Source: Solen grandis (taxonomy: Eukaryota > Mollusca > Bivalvia > Adapedonta > Solenidae). From it: a stretch of 64,000 bases of DNA. The DNA is taken from positions 8,069,324-8,133,323 of the forward strand of contig CM037783.1 in assembly GCA_021229015.1 (NCBI GenBank), read 5' to 3'. The notes beneath the pieces are model-generated. The model ran no database searches and was not told where the DNA came from. It worked only from the letters and a program-made list of their open reading frames with translations. The translations under genes were made by a program, and so were the position numbers. How positions within the stretch are numbered: the stretch's first letter is position 1; every line of letters begins with the position of its first letter. This document shows, piece by piece, positions 24,349 through 38,400 of this stretch.

Positions 24349-26257
24349 ATACTCATCCTAACATTATTTCATAGGGCCAAAAACTTCAAAACAATGAAGT
24401 ACCAAAAGTCATCATTTTATTACTGATTGAAGTATACCCATTTTGATGAACTTTTCTGATCGTTGAATGTCCGTCATCAACAATCAAGTTGTTGCTAGTC
24501 AAGATGCTGCAGTTATGACCAGATGTTTATGAACTATAAACAATATTTTTCATTTATATGTAGGTTCAAATATGTGTACATCACATTCATACTATCAAAG
24601 CTAGATATCATTTCTTTAATAGTCATTTACTGAGTGTATGTTAAGGTTATACTGGGACATATTTTGTAATGATTATTGTACATGATACAATTAAATCCAC
24701 TTTGCCAAACTTTTAAAGGCCTATGTTAACAGTACTAGCATACATTATTATATGTTTTAAGCACAAGTATGGTTGCTATGGAAACAAGATAATGAGATGA
24801 CATGTTACAATTTACAGTCGGGGAAACGTTATATAATAATAAATAATGATCTTAATGTTCAATAGTATTTATGCAAAAACGGATGCCTATGTTTTTAAAT
24901 TAAATTATTATTTTTTTTTTTTAATAGACTGCAGTATGTACATTTACATTACTATATACAATTGATAGAAATAGAATTAACATTAACATTCTAATGATTC
25001 AAAGTATTTTGCGGTGTTGCAAGATATGATAAATTGTATAGTTGCCATGGAAATGCCATAATGTATTTGTGCATGCATGTTTTAAATTTCCACCTAAGAA
25101 ATGTTTAAAGCTATATCATCTTTAATTACATACTGTATGTAATGATATAATGGCAAAAAAAAATACTGATTTAAACAGAAAAAAATGATTTATGTCATTT
25201 GGTTGCTATGGTAACCAAATAAAGGAAATTATCAACAAAATTTTTGTTGTTTCTGATAAAACATAAATATGTACCTCTTCTGATATTTTCACGAATTTCC
25301 GAAACAGGGAACATTTTTAGCCTTAGTGAACCTAGCCCTTTGACGGTGCGTACACTTTGTTTTCATATTCCAGTTCAACGAAACTGTGAAAACAGTTAAT
25401 CGAATATAATTTAATAGTTATTCATATACATTGAATATTTTGCTGATGTCACCGACCTTGATATTTAAATATTTAAACAACGTTTAGTTGATTTGGATAA
25501 AAGGATATACCGCAATACACTGAATTCGTAGAATAATAATAATTCAGAAATCGGATTCAGATTTAATTGATACAACAGAACAGATTTATTGGTAGCACTG
25601 ACTAAATTTTGTTGAATTATATTGATCATTAGTAAGGATAACGGAACGGATCAATGTTTGGAAATGAAATTATCTGTTTTATGGATATTGTCAAAAATAT
25701 CGACAATAATTAACACTTACCTCACGCTCATGGAGTGTATATCTAAACATCTTAAACTGTATTACTCGCATTCTTTTCGATTATCGAGAAAACACATAGC
25801 GGATCTCCAGGCCCAATAGCCGGAAGTACGTCAGGGAAATGAGTCAAAGTCAGTCGCAAGTCCTTTAAAGCATTTAGAGTCTTGTTTACTGTTTCATTCA
25901 ATTTTATTGTTTCCGAAATGTGGTTTAGGAACTGATATTGATTATTTGTATGATTTAAGTGAATGACAAAGTAGTATACACGCGCAAATAATTTTATACA
26001 CGCATCAGTATATTTTTATATGTAAACGTATTGTAAATAAACAAAATTGCTCAAAATAAAGTCAACCTTATTTTGGCTCAATTTTCCAGATGACGTCGCA
26101 TATATTTTTCTCACGGTCGTGTTCCAATTATATATATATTGATTTGTTTTAGGGCACATGTCCAAGTTAAAAGTTTTTCTGCTAAATACCCACATATATA
26201 TATATATGTAACGATGTAACCTATATTAAGTATAAACACGTTTGCGATTCGTTTCAG
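24349..26257. other. Spacer between transposase and repeat gene
   Basis: No exon seen. An ATG at 25663 is followed by a short hydrophobic stretch that could pass for a signal peptide, but no phase-1 donor follows that would splice in frame to the exon at 26258. Three X-box-like motifs are listed separately, and a TGACGTCG (half CRE) lies near 26090. The first exon of the repeat gene may lie here or further upstream. Confidence 0.5.
24771..25216 (+). promoter_or_regulatory. Cluster of three X-box-like motifs
   Basis: GGTTGCTATGGAAAC (24771-24785), GTTGCCATGGAAATG (25041-25055) and GGTTGCTATGGTAACC (25201-25216) fit the RFX X-box pattern GTTGCYATGG-AAC, all on the plus strand. Position upstream of the repeat gene makes a regulatory role possible, but the motif could also be part of an unrecognised repeat. 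Confidence 0.3.
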
Positions 26258-26425
26258 GATTTTCGTTAAGCACATGGTTGTCAGATCATTCTACAGGCCC
26301 GATCTTGAGCGAAATACTTCAGTCAAAGCTGTTCGATGAACTTGGAATATCTTTTCTTCTTAATGATCAGAAGTGTGATTTTTCAAGCGCACAGTTTAGG
26401 GATCATGTTAATGGTTGGAAATCTG
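26258..26425 (+). CDS. Unit 1 W exon (56 codons)
   Basis: Acceptor GTTTCAG, donor G|GTAAAT. Motifs FSLSTW, DELGISFLL, single Cys and NGW near the end. First recognisable exon of the array; no LPK exon was found before it, so a 5' exon with a signal peptide probably splices here in phase 1. Confidence 0.85.
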
Positions 26426-29400
26426 GTAAATATACATATAAATATATGATCTTGTTTAACAAATCACTTGCATAAGGTAGATATAAATTCTATTTTGAAT
26501 GTACATGTAAGAGAATATATCAAATAGATACACAATTTAATGTAATAAAGGAAAAAAATCAATGCAACATAAGGTACGTGACATCATTACATAAAGCAAT
26601 TTAAGTTTCTTCTACGCACGAAATATGCATTCGTTATATCAATTTAAAATAAACCAATGATAATAGTTTTGATTATTGTATCATTTCTCTTTAATCCCAG
26701 AATGTTCAACAGCATCGGACTTGCCCCTTCTTCCAAGCAATATTGTGTGCCGTCTCAGCAAGTCATGTGCACAAATCGTTTGCTGTTTAGATTTGGCAGT
26801 CGTCCAGAGAACGTTTTTGTTGAATTTAGACCTTGACGTTTGCAATATGAAACTGACAGCTGGGATTGAGGATATGATCCACAATTATTCAATGATCGAC
26901 AATGCACTTGGTATGCTATTTTATATTTGATTTTTTTTTAATTTATTCACTCAAATTTCTGATTGTGGAATAAGAAGTGTGTGTGTGTTTTTAAGTAATT
27001 AACTTTATGTAAATTGATTTTTTTTTCAAATACAATGCAACAGTTTCAATTACCTGTGATATCTTATTATTTCAGAATATCGAAAAACTATTGATTTGAT
27101 GGGAGTGATACAGCTTGGGTATGTATACTTCCTTTTTTGTTTTAGATATGTGTTATCTTACTCTGTGGTTTAGTGTTTAAGCATTGTCAATGGATATTTG
27201 ATACCATTTTCATATGTCATATTTTTGTATCATCAATTTAAAAATCATTAAGATAGATTACCGTCGAATTGGATAATGACAATTTGTTGTTGTGTGTTCC
27301 AAAAGGAAAATTCATTACATTTAAAATTACTTTACATACATATTGTGATGTTGGAAAAGATGATTACAGGTGAACTTCGTATGACGAGAAATCAAATGTA
27401 CCGTTTTTATGAAAGATTTAACCCATGTTTTTAAATTTCTTTAAAAAGAATAACGTTGTTAGTGATTTAAATATTTTTAATTTCACATATCATTTCCATT
27501 CTCTGTCTGATAAAGTTAATATTTAAGACATGTTTGACAATAACAATCTATAATAAAAATAATGAAATATGTGTCAAATTCAATGAAATGAAATTTTATC
27601 GAACATTTCCCGTCTTGGATAAGATGTGTGTGTTTAAATCAAGGAATTATAATAAAGATATGATATATTCTAAAATAATAAGTTACTGCCGAAAACTTCC
27701 ATAAACCACTGTTTTGTTTATCAAATAGTTGATAGTGGTTAACGTGTTTCATACATACTTGGAAGTCTTTTAAATGTATGTTTTACCTCAACTGAATGAA
27801 ATTTTTTTTATATAAAACGTCATTCCTTTTTTCCATATTTCCCGTACTAACCACCTCCTGTCTTAGAAATGCATACAGTCTTACAATGTAAGCTAAGGGC
27901 ACCAATTTCCAGAATGATTACAAAAAAATGTTTATGGACAAAGGTTAATTTAGTATTTGTATATTTTGGTTGTTGGTTCTGGTATGTTAATGTCACGCAC
28001 ATTAGGGAAGGGTTTATGGGTTCACTGACCACATTAATTGCTTCGATCCAGCCATAAAGTTTACCATCGAAAAGGAGGAAAACGGAAGTTTGGCATTCCT
28101 TGATATGAACACCATCAGGCAATAAGATATAACTCTCTTACAACTGTACATATACATATCAATGTCTAAATTATCACGCTGGACATCCTATTGAACATTA
28201 GCTGTTGTACCGGTCCAGGTGGCTGAGTGGTTAGAGCGTCCACCCCGGAATCGAGATGTCGTGGGATTGACCATACCAAAGTTGTAAAAATGATACAGAT
28301 ATACCTCCCTTGCTTTGCGTTCAGCATATAATGGGTAGTTCCAGGACAGGTTGGCCCGGTGTCAGGATAGTATGACTGGGTGTGGTATCATGCCACATGT
28401 CTACGGCGTGATACTGCATTGTGGCAGCACTTTATCTGTCTAAAGTAGGCATCGTCTCCTAATGACTGAAAAACTGTCGGTGGGACGTTAATCCAACAAA
28501 CAAGCAAACAAGCAAACAAACAAACTTCGCTGTTGTGAGAACTTTGCACTAAAGGGCCACGTTGTAACATGTGATCCAAATTACATTGACGAGGATAAAG
28601 CATGCCAAAAAGCTCTTTAAGTCGGTAGCTATCCTAAGGATTGAGTATGTAGGCCTATCTACCACATAAAATGTGTGAGGCATGGTAACGGTTCTAAGGG
28701 CACATATAACACAAATGATGGTTTACGTCATATACACACAGACCATCCTGCCTCCTTTTATACTGAGAAAAATCCTTTATCGGGACCATTCTTGGTTTGA
28801 AATGGGGTTTAAAGAGGCAATGTATTTCAAAGAGCACAATCCGAGGCCCGTGATCCAGTTCAACATTCAGTAAATCTGGGACAATACAATAACATTTATC
28901 ACAACCTTGTTGGAGTTATTATCAGTAAGGCAATGTGTTCAGTCTGATGAAAATTTAATAGCAAATAAATGGAAGCTCCATCTTATATATATTTTTTTCT
29001 TTTTTGTGTGTGAAATACTGTTGTTTTTTCTCCAACTCTAAATGAAGCAGCATTCGTATATTGTACAGCACCATGAAAAAGCTCATTGCTTTAAAAATGC
29101 ATATATCACAAACTTTTTTCAAGATTGGGTATCTTTGATATAACAGCGAAGAATTAAAACTGCCATGGGTATTTGTTTTAGTTTGTTTTTCGTGATTTCC
29201 AATCTCTGTTTTATCCACGGGAAGTGTCATGCGATTAACATGTTAGTTTATGTTTAACAAAATTGTAAAATGTTTAACAAATGAAATATATTTAATTAAT
29301 ATGACCGTTATTATAAGCTCTTATTAATTCGCTCGTGGGAAAAATCTTTAGTCAAAACGTCTAAATTTAATACTATTAATGTATAATTATAAGGATAATC

Positions 29401-32400
29401 CATTGTTTATGGATAAAATGAAACATTTGATAAAGGCTATAAAGCCATAACAATCAAAACACTATATCAGCTAAAGATTTTATTAAAGCTGATTTTTTCT
29501 ACTGCTATTATAACGCAATGATACATCAAAATATATATATGTAATTTCTTACGCGCTATTAAGGATAACCAAAAATGTTAGAATTTGCATTCACTTTAAA
29601 AATAGTCAATAAAGGACAAAAGGGTGAGAAATCCTATGTATATTAAAAGTGAACTAAATCCAGAAGAAGGTGCATGTTAATATTCAAGAGATAAGGAGGA
29701 TACAGGACATATCCTGAACTAGAGAAATACCAACAGTTACCGGCTCTTGGAACGGTCAGTGACAAAAGACAGATCGGGGTGCTTAAACTAGGTTCCTAGG
29801 GGCCCCAACCTCGCACTTTCTGAAGGTATTTCTCAGATACGAAAGTATAAAAACATGTCCTATCAAAGTAAGACAACTAACTCTAGGCACTTGCATCGGA
29901 AGAAAAATATTTAATTTAATTAATCAAATAGGATGTGTATGGATTAATGGATTACATCCACGGCAATAAATATGCGTAAGCAACAAAATAATTCGAACAA
30001 AAAATGATTTCATTTAAAGTTATACATGTAGCGTCAATTGTAAATTTCTAAATAAATATAGCCTCCTGTAGAAGAGGACCACTTGGGGGATTTATATTTA
30101 TGGTAAAAACATTAAAGAGTGCCTTGAGATTTAAAATATATTTTGCCGAGCATTTATCCCAAAAGAGCGTACAATAAAACAACAAACATTGTTCAAGGTT
30201 AAAATCCTGTACAGTCCCACAATATGAGCATGGCCATTGTTAAAGTTATCTGACTTATACAGATCACGACTGAAGAAAAAAGGCTTTAAGTCACCATTTT
30301 TATGTAGTATCGACACCTGTCAAGTCATCGTGTTATTCAAAAGCAAAGTTCTTAACTAAAGGGTCAATTGCAAGCACACCGAAGAATTCCCAGCAATAAA
30401 TTTTCAATACAGTTTTGTAAAGAGGTTAGAAGATTTATTGAGACCCTTGATTTTTTTTAATTATAAAGAACATTCCTGTAAAATGCATGGTGACGAATTA
30501 CCTTGACGCCAAAACAGGCATAGCCCCTCCCCGAATGTTTGTCAGATGTTGTTACACTAAGGTAACTATTAAAAGCAAGATTCACGTGCATTTGTTTATC
30601 GGAGGTTTGTACAGCTTTTCACTGGTTAAACCGATATGCATATTCATTTCGCGGCGTTTTTTCTTTGTTGAATAAGAGTTTTTATACTACCCTTTACTTT
30701 GATTATCTTTGGAAGAAAATTCGGTGTAATGATTTTTAGCTCATTCTTTAACTTGTAAAATCTAAAGACTTGTAACAATTTATCAGTACTAAACAAATTC
30801 CTGATGTTGATATCTTCAACACTTGTACATATTCGTGCAAAACCAGTAAATAGGAATATATTCGAAAATACCATAAATTGTTGCACGAGGTGAATCACCA
30901 TTAAGTTATGGATAATTAACAATATTGAAATCATTCCTTATATAATAGTTTATTGTAAAAACAATGCCATCAGATATGGTGATCTCAACATCTGGAAAAT
31001 CTGCTTTTGAATTTCAACGGGAATGAAAATTACCTGCCTAAAACATAAGTATTGCATGATGACAGGAGACTGGTTGCATAAATCAATATCATATACAGTA
31101 TCTCATTTTCATGTTTATCATTTCAGATTTACTGTTCATGATGGCGACTCGACGTTTGTCATTTCTTCAGATTATACAATGTGTATAAACGGAAACTCTC
31201 AGTGTGACATTAACACCAGCCTTCTTAAGGATCTTAATGTGCCAAAGCCATTCTGTAAAACAGATAAGGATTTCATTATCAAAGGTATATTTTGTTTAAT
31301 ATTTTATTTTGTGTTTATATTCAAATAATCTAAGACCAGAATATATCTTATTATATTTTGTCGTATTATAAATAGTACATGCATAATGCATATGAATAGA
31401 TTAAAAAAAACTTGTAGATTCAGAAAAAATGATTTGAATACACTGACACGTATTGTATGTTTCAATAAAATGAAAGCTTATTTTTTTCAGAATTTTCGTT
31501 GAAGAACTGGATCTCAAGTCATGGGATTTTCAACAAATCATCCTTATCGACACTTGACCTGGCCAGACTCACTAATGACCTTGGAATATCAGAGTTTTTT
31601 GAAACTTCTCAATGCAATCAGCACGAAGATCCATATTGGAAAAACAGAAAAGGATGGAATAATTGTAAGTTGATATTGTGTTAACAGAAGCAAATACAAG
31701 TAATAGCCATTTGGGTAATGAATGAATTTATTTACAAAATCTGTCTTTATGAATGAATCAGATTTCTTGAATTAAAGAAAATCTTTTGTTTACATTTATT
31801 TAGATTGTCCCCTTGACGTTGACTTGGAACCACTGCCAACAGACATTACTTGTTTCGTACCGGATTATTGCACCGGAGTAGATTGTTGCATAAAGGTGGA
31901 TGTTTTGAAGAGAAATATACATGTGTCTCTTGGGATAGACTCCTGCCAAAATCACCTCATTTTAGGCATAGATAAAATGAAGTACAACGTTTCATTGATA
32001 AATTATGACTGGGGTACGTAAATAATTATTTAATAGGAAATACATGCTTGCATGTACGTTTTACGAACTTTTACAGTTTTTATATCATATTTTATTTACT
32101 TCATAATTCAGTTCATTCATATAGATATTAATGAATGGCTTTATAACAAATTATTATAGTTTTGATGTCACATTATACTATTTTTGTGCCCTACCCGTTT
32201 AGATCATGTAGATGCATATATATATATATATATCTCCACATACTCTCTATATATTACAGGAAAAGAAGAGTCGGTTTATCTTTATGGAGTCGTCCGGGTC
32301 AAGTGAGTTTTCCGCAATCGCGTTTTTGTGTAAAATATCATTGATTAAGAGCCAAACAGTTTTCATATATAGGTATATGCTGAAGGTAAGATTTGTAAGA

Positions 32401-35400
32401 TGTGTACATGTAGGCATTTAGCAAAAATATAAAGTTGGCATAGTATTTAAAATCAATGTTTGTTTCACTGGGTTGATAGACTTTTAATATTAATTTGCAG
32501 TTATCGTATAACCCATGTCCAACAGAAAAGGATGTACGTTATTGACCTGAAATTGCATGTCTGTTTCGAGTATAACAAATGTGAGCTGACATCCCAGATC
32601 TTAAACAATGTCGCATTTCTGAAACCTATGTGCACACTGGATTCGAAATTTTTCAAAAAGGGTAAGTTAAAAATATAGCATTTATATCTGATCTAAGCTC
32701 GTTTAATTTCGATATTGTTAAACAGTTATTTTTTTAATTCCCTTCCTGATTTGTTGATTTTAATGTCCTAAATTACTGTGTGCACTGCTTCCTGAAATTA
32801 TAGATTTCTCTTATGATGCATGGGCTACATCAAATGGATTGGCAATTGGTGAAATTCTGCCGGAGACTGATATCCAGAGACTGGTTTTTGATTTAGGCAT
32901 TTCACAATATCTAAATGATGATTCTTGCAAAAAAAAACACCGTTTGCGGACACGGTATAAAATTTACCTGAAATGGTTTACGTAGATTTATTAAATTAGC
33001 ACATATCTGTGAATTTTTGTTTTCCCCCCCCCCCCCCCGGGGAGCTGTTTTGTTAGGTTGTCTGTTTGTCTGTCTCTCTGTCACATTTTGCCCGGAGCAT
33101 AACTCAAAAAGTATCAAATCTATTAACCTGAAACATCACAGACGGATAGATCTCCTGGAGATCATGAGAAGTGTCATGCACAAGAACCGTAACTTTGCGC
33201 GTCCTATTTTTGGAATAATTGCCCTTTGTTTAATTTCATACTAAATATTTTTCGGGATCAGAACACAAAAAGTATCAAATCTATTAACTTGAAACTTCAT
33301 AGGTGGATAGATCTCATGGGGGAAAAGTGCAATACAAAAGTACCGTACTCTACACATGATATTATTGGAGTTACTGCCCTTTGTTTAATTTCTTGCATTT
33401 TTTTTGTCGAGAGCGTTACTCAAGCTCTATGAGACATATAATCTTGAAACTTCATAGGTGAATAGGAGAATTGCATAAGAACTTTAATTCTGCAAATCAT
33501 ATTTTTGGAGTTATTGCCCGTTTTTTAATTTCATATTCAATTTAGTTTTGTCCGGGGCATAACTTCTGCACTATGAGTAATATAACCTTGAAATTTTATA
33601 GGTCGGTAGACGTTATGGACGAGAATTGCAGTACACAGGATCATTATCCATTTCCAAATTTTCTTGTTGGAGCTTTTTCCCATTTATACCATTTTGTGTC
33701 CTTAAGATAACTCCCTGTTCGACTCATGCTTTTGAAATTAAATTTCATTTATGGAAATGAAATTAATCAGAGAAAGTGTCATGCACAAGGTTAATAACTC
33801 TGGCCTCAGAACTGTTCCTTGAACGCAAGATAACCCCTGTTCTACTTATGCTATTGAAACAAAATTATGTTTCAGTTATGGAAGGAAATTGTTGAGAGGA
33901 AGTGTCACACACAAGGTTTATGGTCTCTAGGCGGAGCTTGTTCAATATAGTCAGCATTTAACTATTTACTCCATGAATACTGATAGCGTAATTCAAAATT
34001 CAATGAATAATTAGAACAATTGGATGTTGGACATGAAGTTGAATCAGCCATGTACTGAATATTTGCAAACATCTGCAAACGTTTTGTACCCTAGCCACGC
34101 ATGGCTTACCTTTTGCTTGTCATCCTCATTATTCGTTTTCATGTGAAAAATAACAATGTATTCCTATTTTCAAGTCACTGTTTGCAAAAGTAACTGAAAT
34201 CATGGTAGATCTACTTTTTCAAAGCAAATATACCAGGCCCTGATGAGAGGACTGCGTATGTCAATGTGAGCCCCAGTGTATGTGTGTGTGAGGGGAAGGG
34301 GTGGGGGAGACATCATTATTCTACGAGCAACAAATCTCTAGTTTTACATTTATCTGTATCAACTGTATTTTAACTGTCACTTTCGTGTTGCTCTTCATCT
34401 TCAGCCTGCAATGCTACAAGGTTCCTAGCAAAACTTCCGGAGGTCGTAAAATGCGATGTGTCTACTTCATGTATGGACATTGAATGCTGTCTCCGAGTTG
34501 ATCTTCTTCAACGTTCCATCCATTACAGACTATCCATTGACCATTGTAATTACCGAGTGAACATAGGAATCGAAAAATATGTGATTGATATTCCATTCAA
34601 CGAATTTAAATTTGGTAATTTTCAAATGAATCTTAATCCAATATGGGTTGCATTTAGGAACTCTTATTGTCCCATTTAATAATTTTGTAATTTCATATAC
34701 ACTTAAATCATCTTAGATTATTGTGCTTTTTATCTTCAAATAACAATTTATGTTGTCTGTCACTTTGGGAATTATTGTCAAGTATATATCAAAACATTTA
34801 ATGACCAAAAAAAAATTATAAATCAAGATCACTGTAAAAAAAAAAAAAATTTTTTTTCCATTCAGGTCAAGAGAACAAGATTTACCTGCTCGGAGTTTTC
34901 CGAATAATGTGAGATTTTACAAATTCATAGAATGAAATTCAACACGCATTATACTCTTTTTGTCATTATTATCATGATCATTAAAGTATGTTTGTGTTAA
35001 ACGTTATGTTATAATCGCTCATTTATTTCATATAGATTTGTTCATACTTATACGTATGTCCTACCGATTTGACTTAAAACAAATTAAGTCGAAGGATTAT
35101 TTAAAAGATGAATGAGCTATATATTGGTGTTAAATATATTTGTGTGTAATATTCTGTACTCTACGATCTAGAAATAATTCATGAATTGAAGAAATACGAT
35201 ATAATGGGTGATTTTGATTTTTTTTCACCGAATTTATTTTTCTTTTTAGAAATAATTGTCAATACTTTTTGCTAATTTAATTAATAAATTATATGCCATG
35301 TAAGTTTATTATTTACCTTAATATTTTACAGCCTATCTATTACTGAGAAAGGCACAGATGCATACACATTAAATGCACGTATCCAGGCTTGCTTTGATGC

Positions 35401-38400
35401 CAACGGCCCATGTATGGTTGACGTAGGCATATTGCAAAACGAAGTTGTATCAAAAACATTCTGCGACCTTGGGACAGGCTTCCCACTACAAGGTTTACCT
35501 GGCTAAACTAGTATTAATGTTTATATCAATGATGTAAATGATACAATATATTTATAAAGTTTGTTTACATACGTTGATTTGTTATACAGAGTTTAACGTC
35601 ATTTTTATGATGATGAATCAGTCAAGTGGTGTGTAATTACGGCTTTCCGCAACCTGTGGAAAACGTATAGGGTTTGTTATGTTTATTACGGCTTTCCGCA
35701 ACCTGCGGAAAACGTATAGGGTTTGTTATGTTTATTCTTATTATCATTAGGGCTTTCTGCCTCAAGCAGAAAGTCCTATTGGGTTTGTTATGTTTTTTCT
35801 TATTATTATTATTATTTTTGTCCTCCTTTTGAGGTTCAAATTAAAACAGGTTGCAAATAAGCCAGCAGTATGAAATTTTAACAGTCGTCAGAGTGACTTT
35901 GGCCCTTTTGAAAGAAACAATTTTCATCTTCATATGACGTCATGTGACGTCACAGTTGAAAAATGCTACCAAATTTGGTTCGCGCTCTGCAGCCGTCAGT
36001 ATTAGTCCAGACGGCCTAATATTTTCATGGAAAGTGTAAGATAGGATGTAGATGTGCATACTTACTGAACTTTTCAAAATTCCGAAAGTTCGAGATTTTA
36101 TGTCAAAATCGAGATTCGAACTTTGGTCATAAAAACATAATTTCGTATTACAAAGGCTCCTGATGAGTTAGAAGCATGAAAATTGGACAGCATATGTGTC
36201 TTGGGATCTTCTTTGTCTTCCATGCCAACTGACGTCATATGACGTCATTTAACGTCAGAACGTAATAAGCAATTTTGCATTTAAAATAACCGGTTTTTAG
36301 GCCCTGCAGGCTTTATTTTTTGAGCGATTTACATGTAACCTTCATTTAATGTGCAACTTAGTGTCCCGTTGAGCATGGTGACATCCGTTTCCGGAAAATC
36401 ACAAAGGTCAAGGTCATATTTCAGTTATCGTTTTTTTCTTCGGCCTTAAATATCTCAAAAACGAAAATATTTTATCGAGATACTATGCGTATAATTTGTA
36501 GTGTTTTGAAAGTCCTTTCAGATGATATATAGTTTTTGAAGATCGGGATTGAATCAGATGAGTTATTGCAGAAAAACAAAAATGTTGCAACCCTAGGCTC
36601 CCTAAACTACTTATATCTTAATAATTATTGATTTTTGTTAATAAGAGTATGAATATAATTTGTAAATCAATGCCTGGCCGTTCTTTTGGTGTTTAAATTT
36701 TAAAGATTGACTTAATATTCACTAAGTTATAGGGAAAAACAAAACGATATGAACATATTTATCCCCGATTTTTGCCGTATGCTCAAGGTTTAACCGCCCG
36801 TATCTACAAAGTGTTTAAAGATACATACAATTATGAAGCAAGGGAATTGTGGGAAATGAAAAGACCTTTCTAACGGTACCTAGCTTTTTAAAATTGGACG
36901 TTATATAAGGAAGTTACATGAAAAATAAGAATTCAGTAAAACCGTACTTTCATGCACTCCCGCAGTAAGTCCCGATCACTTGATTGCTGTTTTCGAAGAA
37001 ATATTTTTTTATATAATAACATGATGAACATTTTTTTTTTTAAAAATTATAAATTATTTTAAAAGGCAATAATAGACATGAACATCTTTTAGCCGATTTT
37101 TGCCGTTTTCTTGAAAAATAACTTTCTTTATCTCAAAACCCGTAAAAGAAAAGTTGAAACATGAAACACGTGAAATGTTGGAAATTTAAAGGCCTTCTAA
37201 TGGTACCTAGCGTTTTAAAATTAGACATCGGACATCCTATAAGAAGTTAGATGAGAAATAAGAATACATTTAAACCGTTCTTTTATGCATTTCTACAGTT
37301 AGTCCCTATCATTTGATTGGTTTTTTCTAAAAAACTATTAATTTTTGAAAATAACATAAACAAAAGTATTATTAGCGTGATGTAATGCGGTTCTAATGGT
37401 ATGCAGATTTTAATGATCTGACCATTAATTATAAATTTATTTGTCGAAGGGCAATAATAGACAAGAACATCGTTTTGCGGATTTTTTGCCGTTTCCTTGA
37501 AAAATAACTTTCTATATCTCAGAACACGTAACAGAAAAGTTGAAACATGAAACACGTGAAATGCTGGAATTATAAAGGCCTTTCTTTTTTTTTAAATTGG
37601 ACATCATATAAGGAAGTTAGATGAGAAATAAAATTTAAATTATACCGTTCTTTCATGCAATTCTGCAGTTAGTCCTAATCACTTGGTTGCTTTTTTATAA
37701 GAAACTATTAATTCTTAGCTCACCTGAGCACATGTGCTCAAGATGAGCTATAAGAATCGATGAATGTCCGTTGCCTGTCCGTCCGTCCGTCAATCCGCCG
37801 TCCGACCGTCGTCCACAATTAGTTTGTTTGCACTCTAGCATCTTCATTTCTTCATGGAAATGTTTATTACCATAAAATCTTGGTCAAGTTCGATTATGGC
37901 TGACATCGGCCGATTAGGTCAGGAGTTATGCCCCTTTTAATATTGAAAAAAGCTAGATTTCACATTGTCATTGACACTTAGCACTGTAGCATCTTCATTT
38001 CTTAAGCAATCAACTTCAAACGTTCTGACAATGTTTATTACCATCATCTCACGGCCAACTTCGATTATGGCTGATATTAACTTCTTAGGTAAGGAGTTAT
38101 GCCCCTTTCAATATTAAAATATGCCAATTTTCAGTATATTTGTACGCTAGCATCTTCATTTCTTAAGCAATCATCTTCAATCTTTATGAAAATGTTTATT
38201 ACCATAAAATCTCGGACAATTTCGATTATGGCTGATATCGGCCCATAAGGTCATGAGTTATGCTCCTTTAAATATTAAAAAATGCCAATTTTTAGTTTGT
38301 TTGCACTCTAGCATCTTCATTTCTTAAGAATAATCTTCAAACTCTATGACACTGTTTATAGCCATATTCTTTTGGGCAAGTTCGATTATGGCTGATATCT

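Noticed and set aside
25622..25819. First exon of the repeat gene with a signal peptide (ATG at 25663)
   Set aside because: The only possible phase-1 donor would create a TGA at the junction with the exon at 26258. The true first exon is not identified.
20520..25860. Terminal inverted repeats for the DDE transposon
   Set aside because: Compared the sequence around 20520-20640 with 25290-25860 in both orientations; only short, unconvincing matches.
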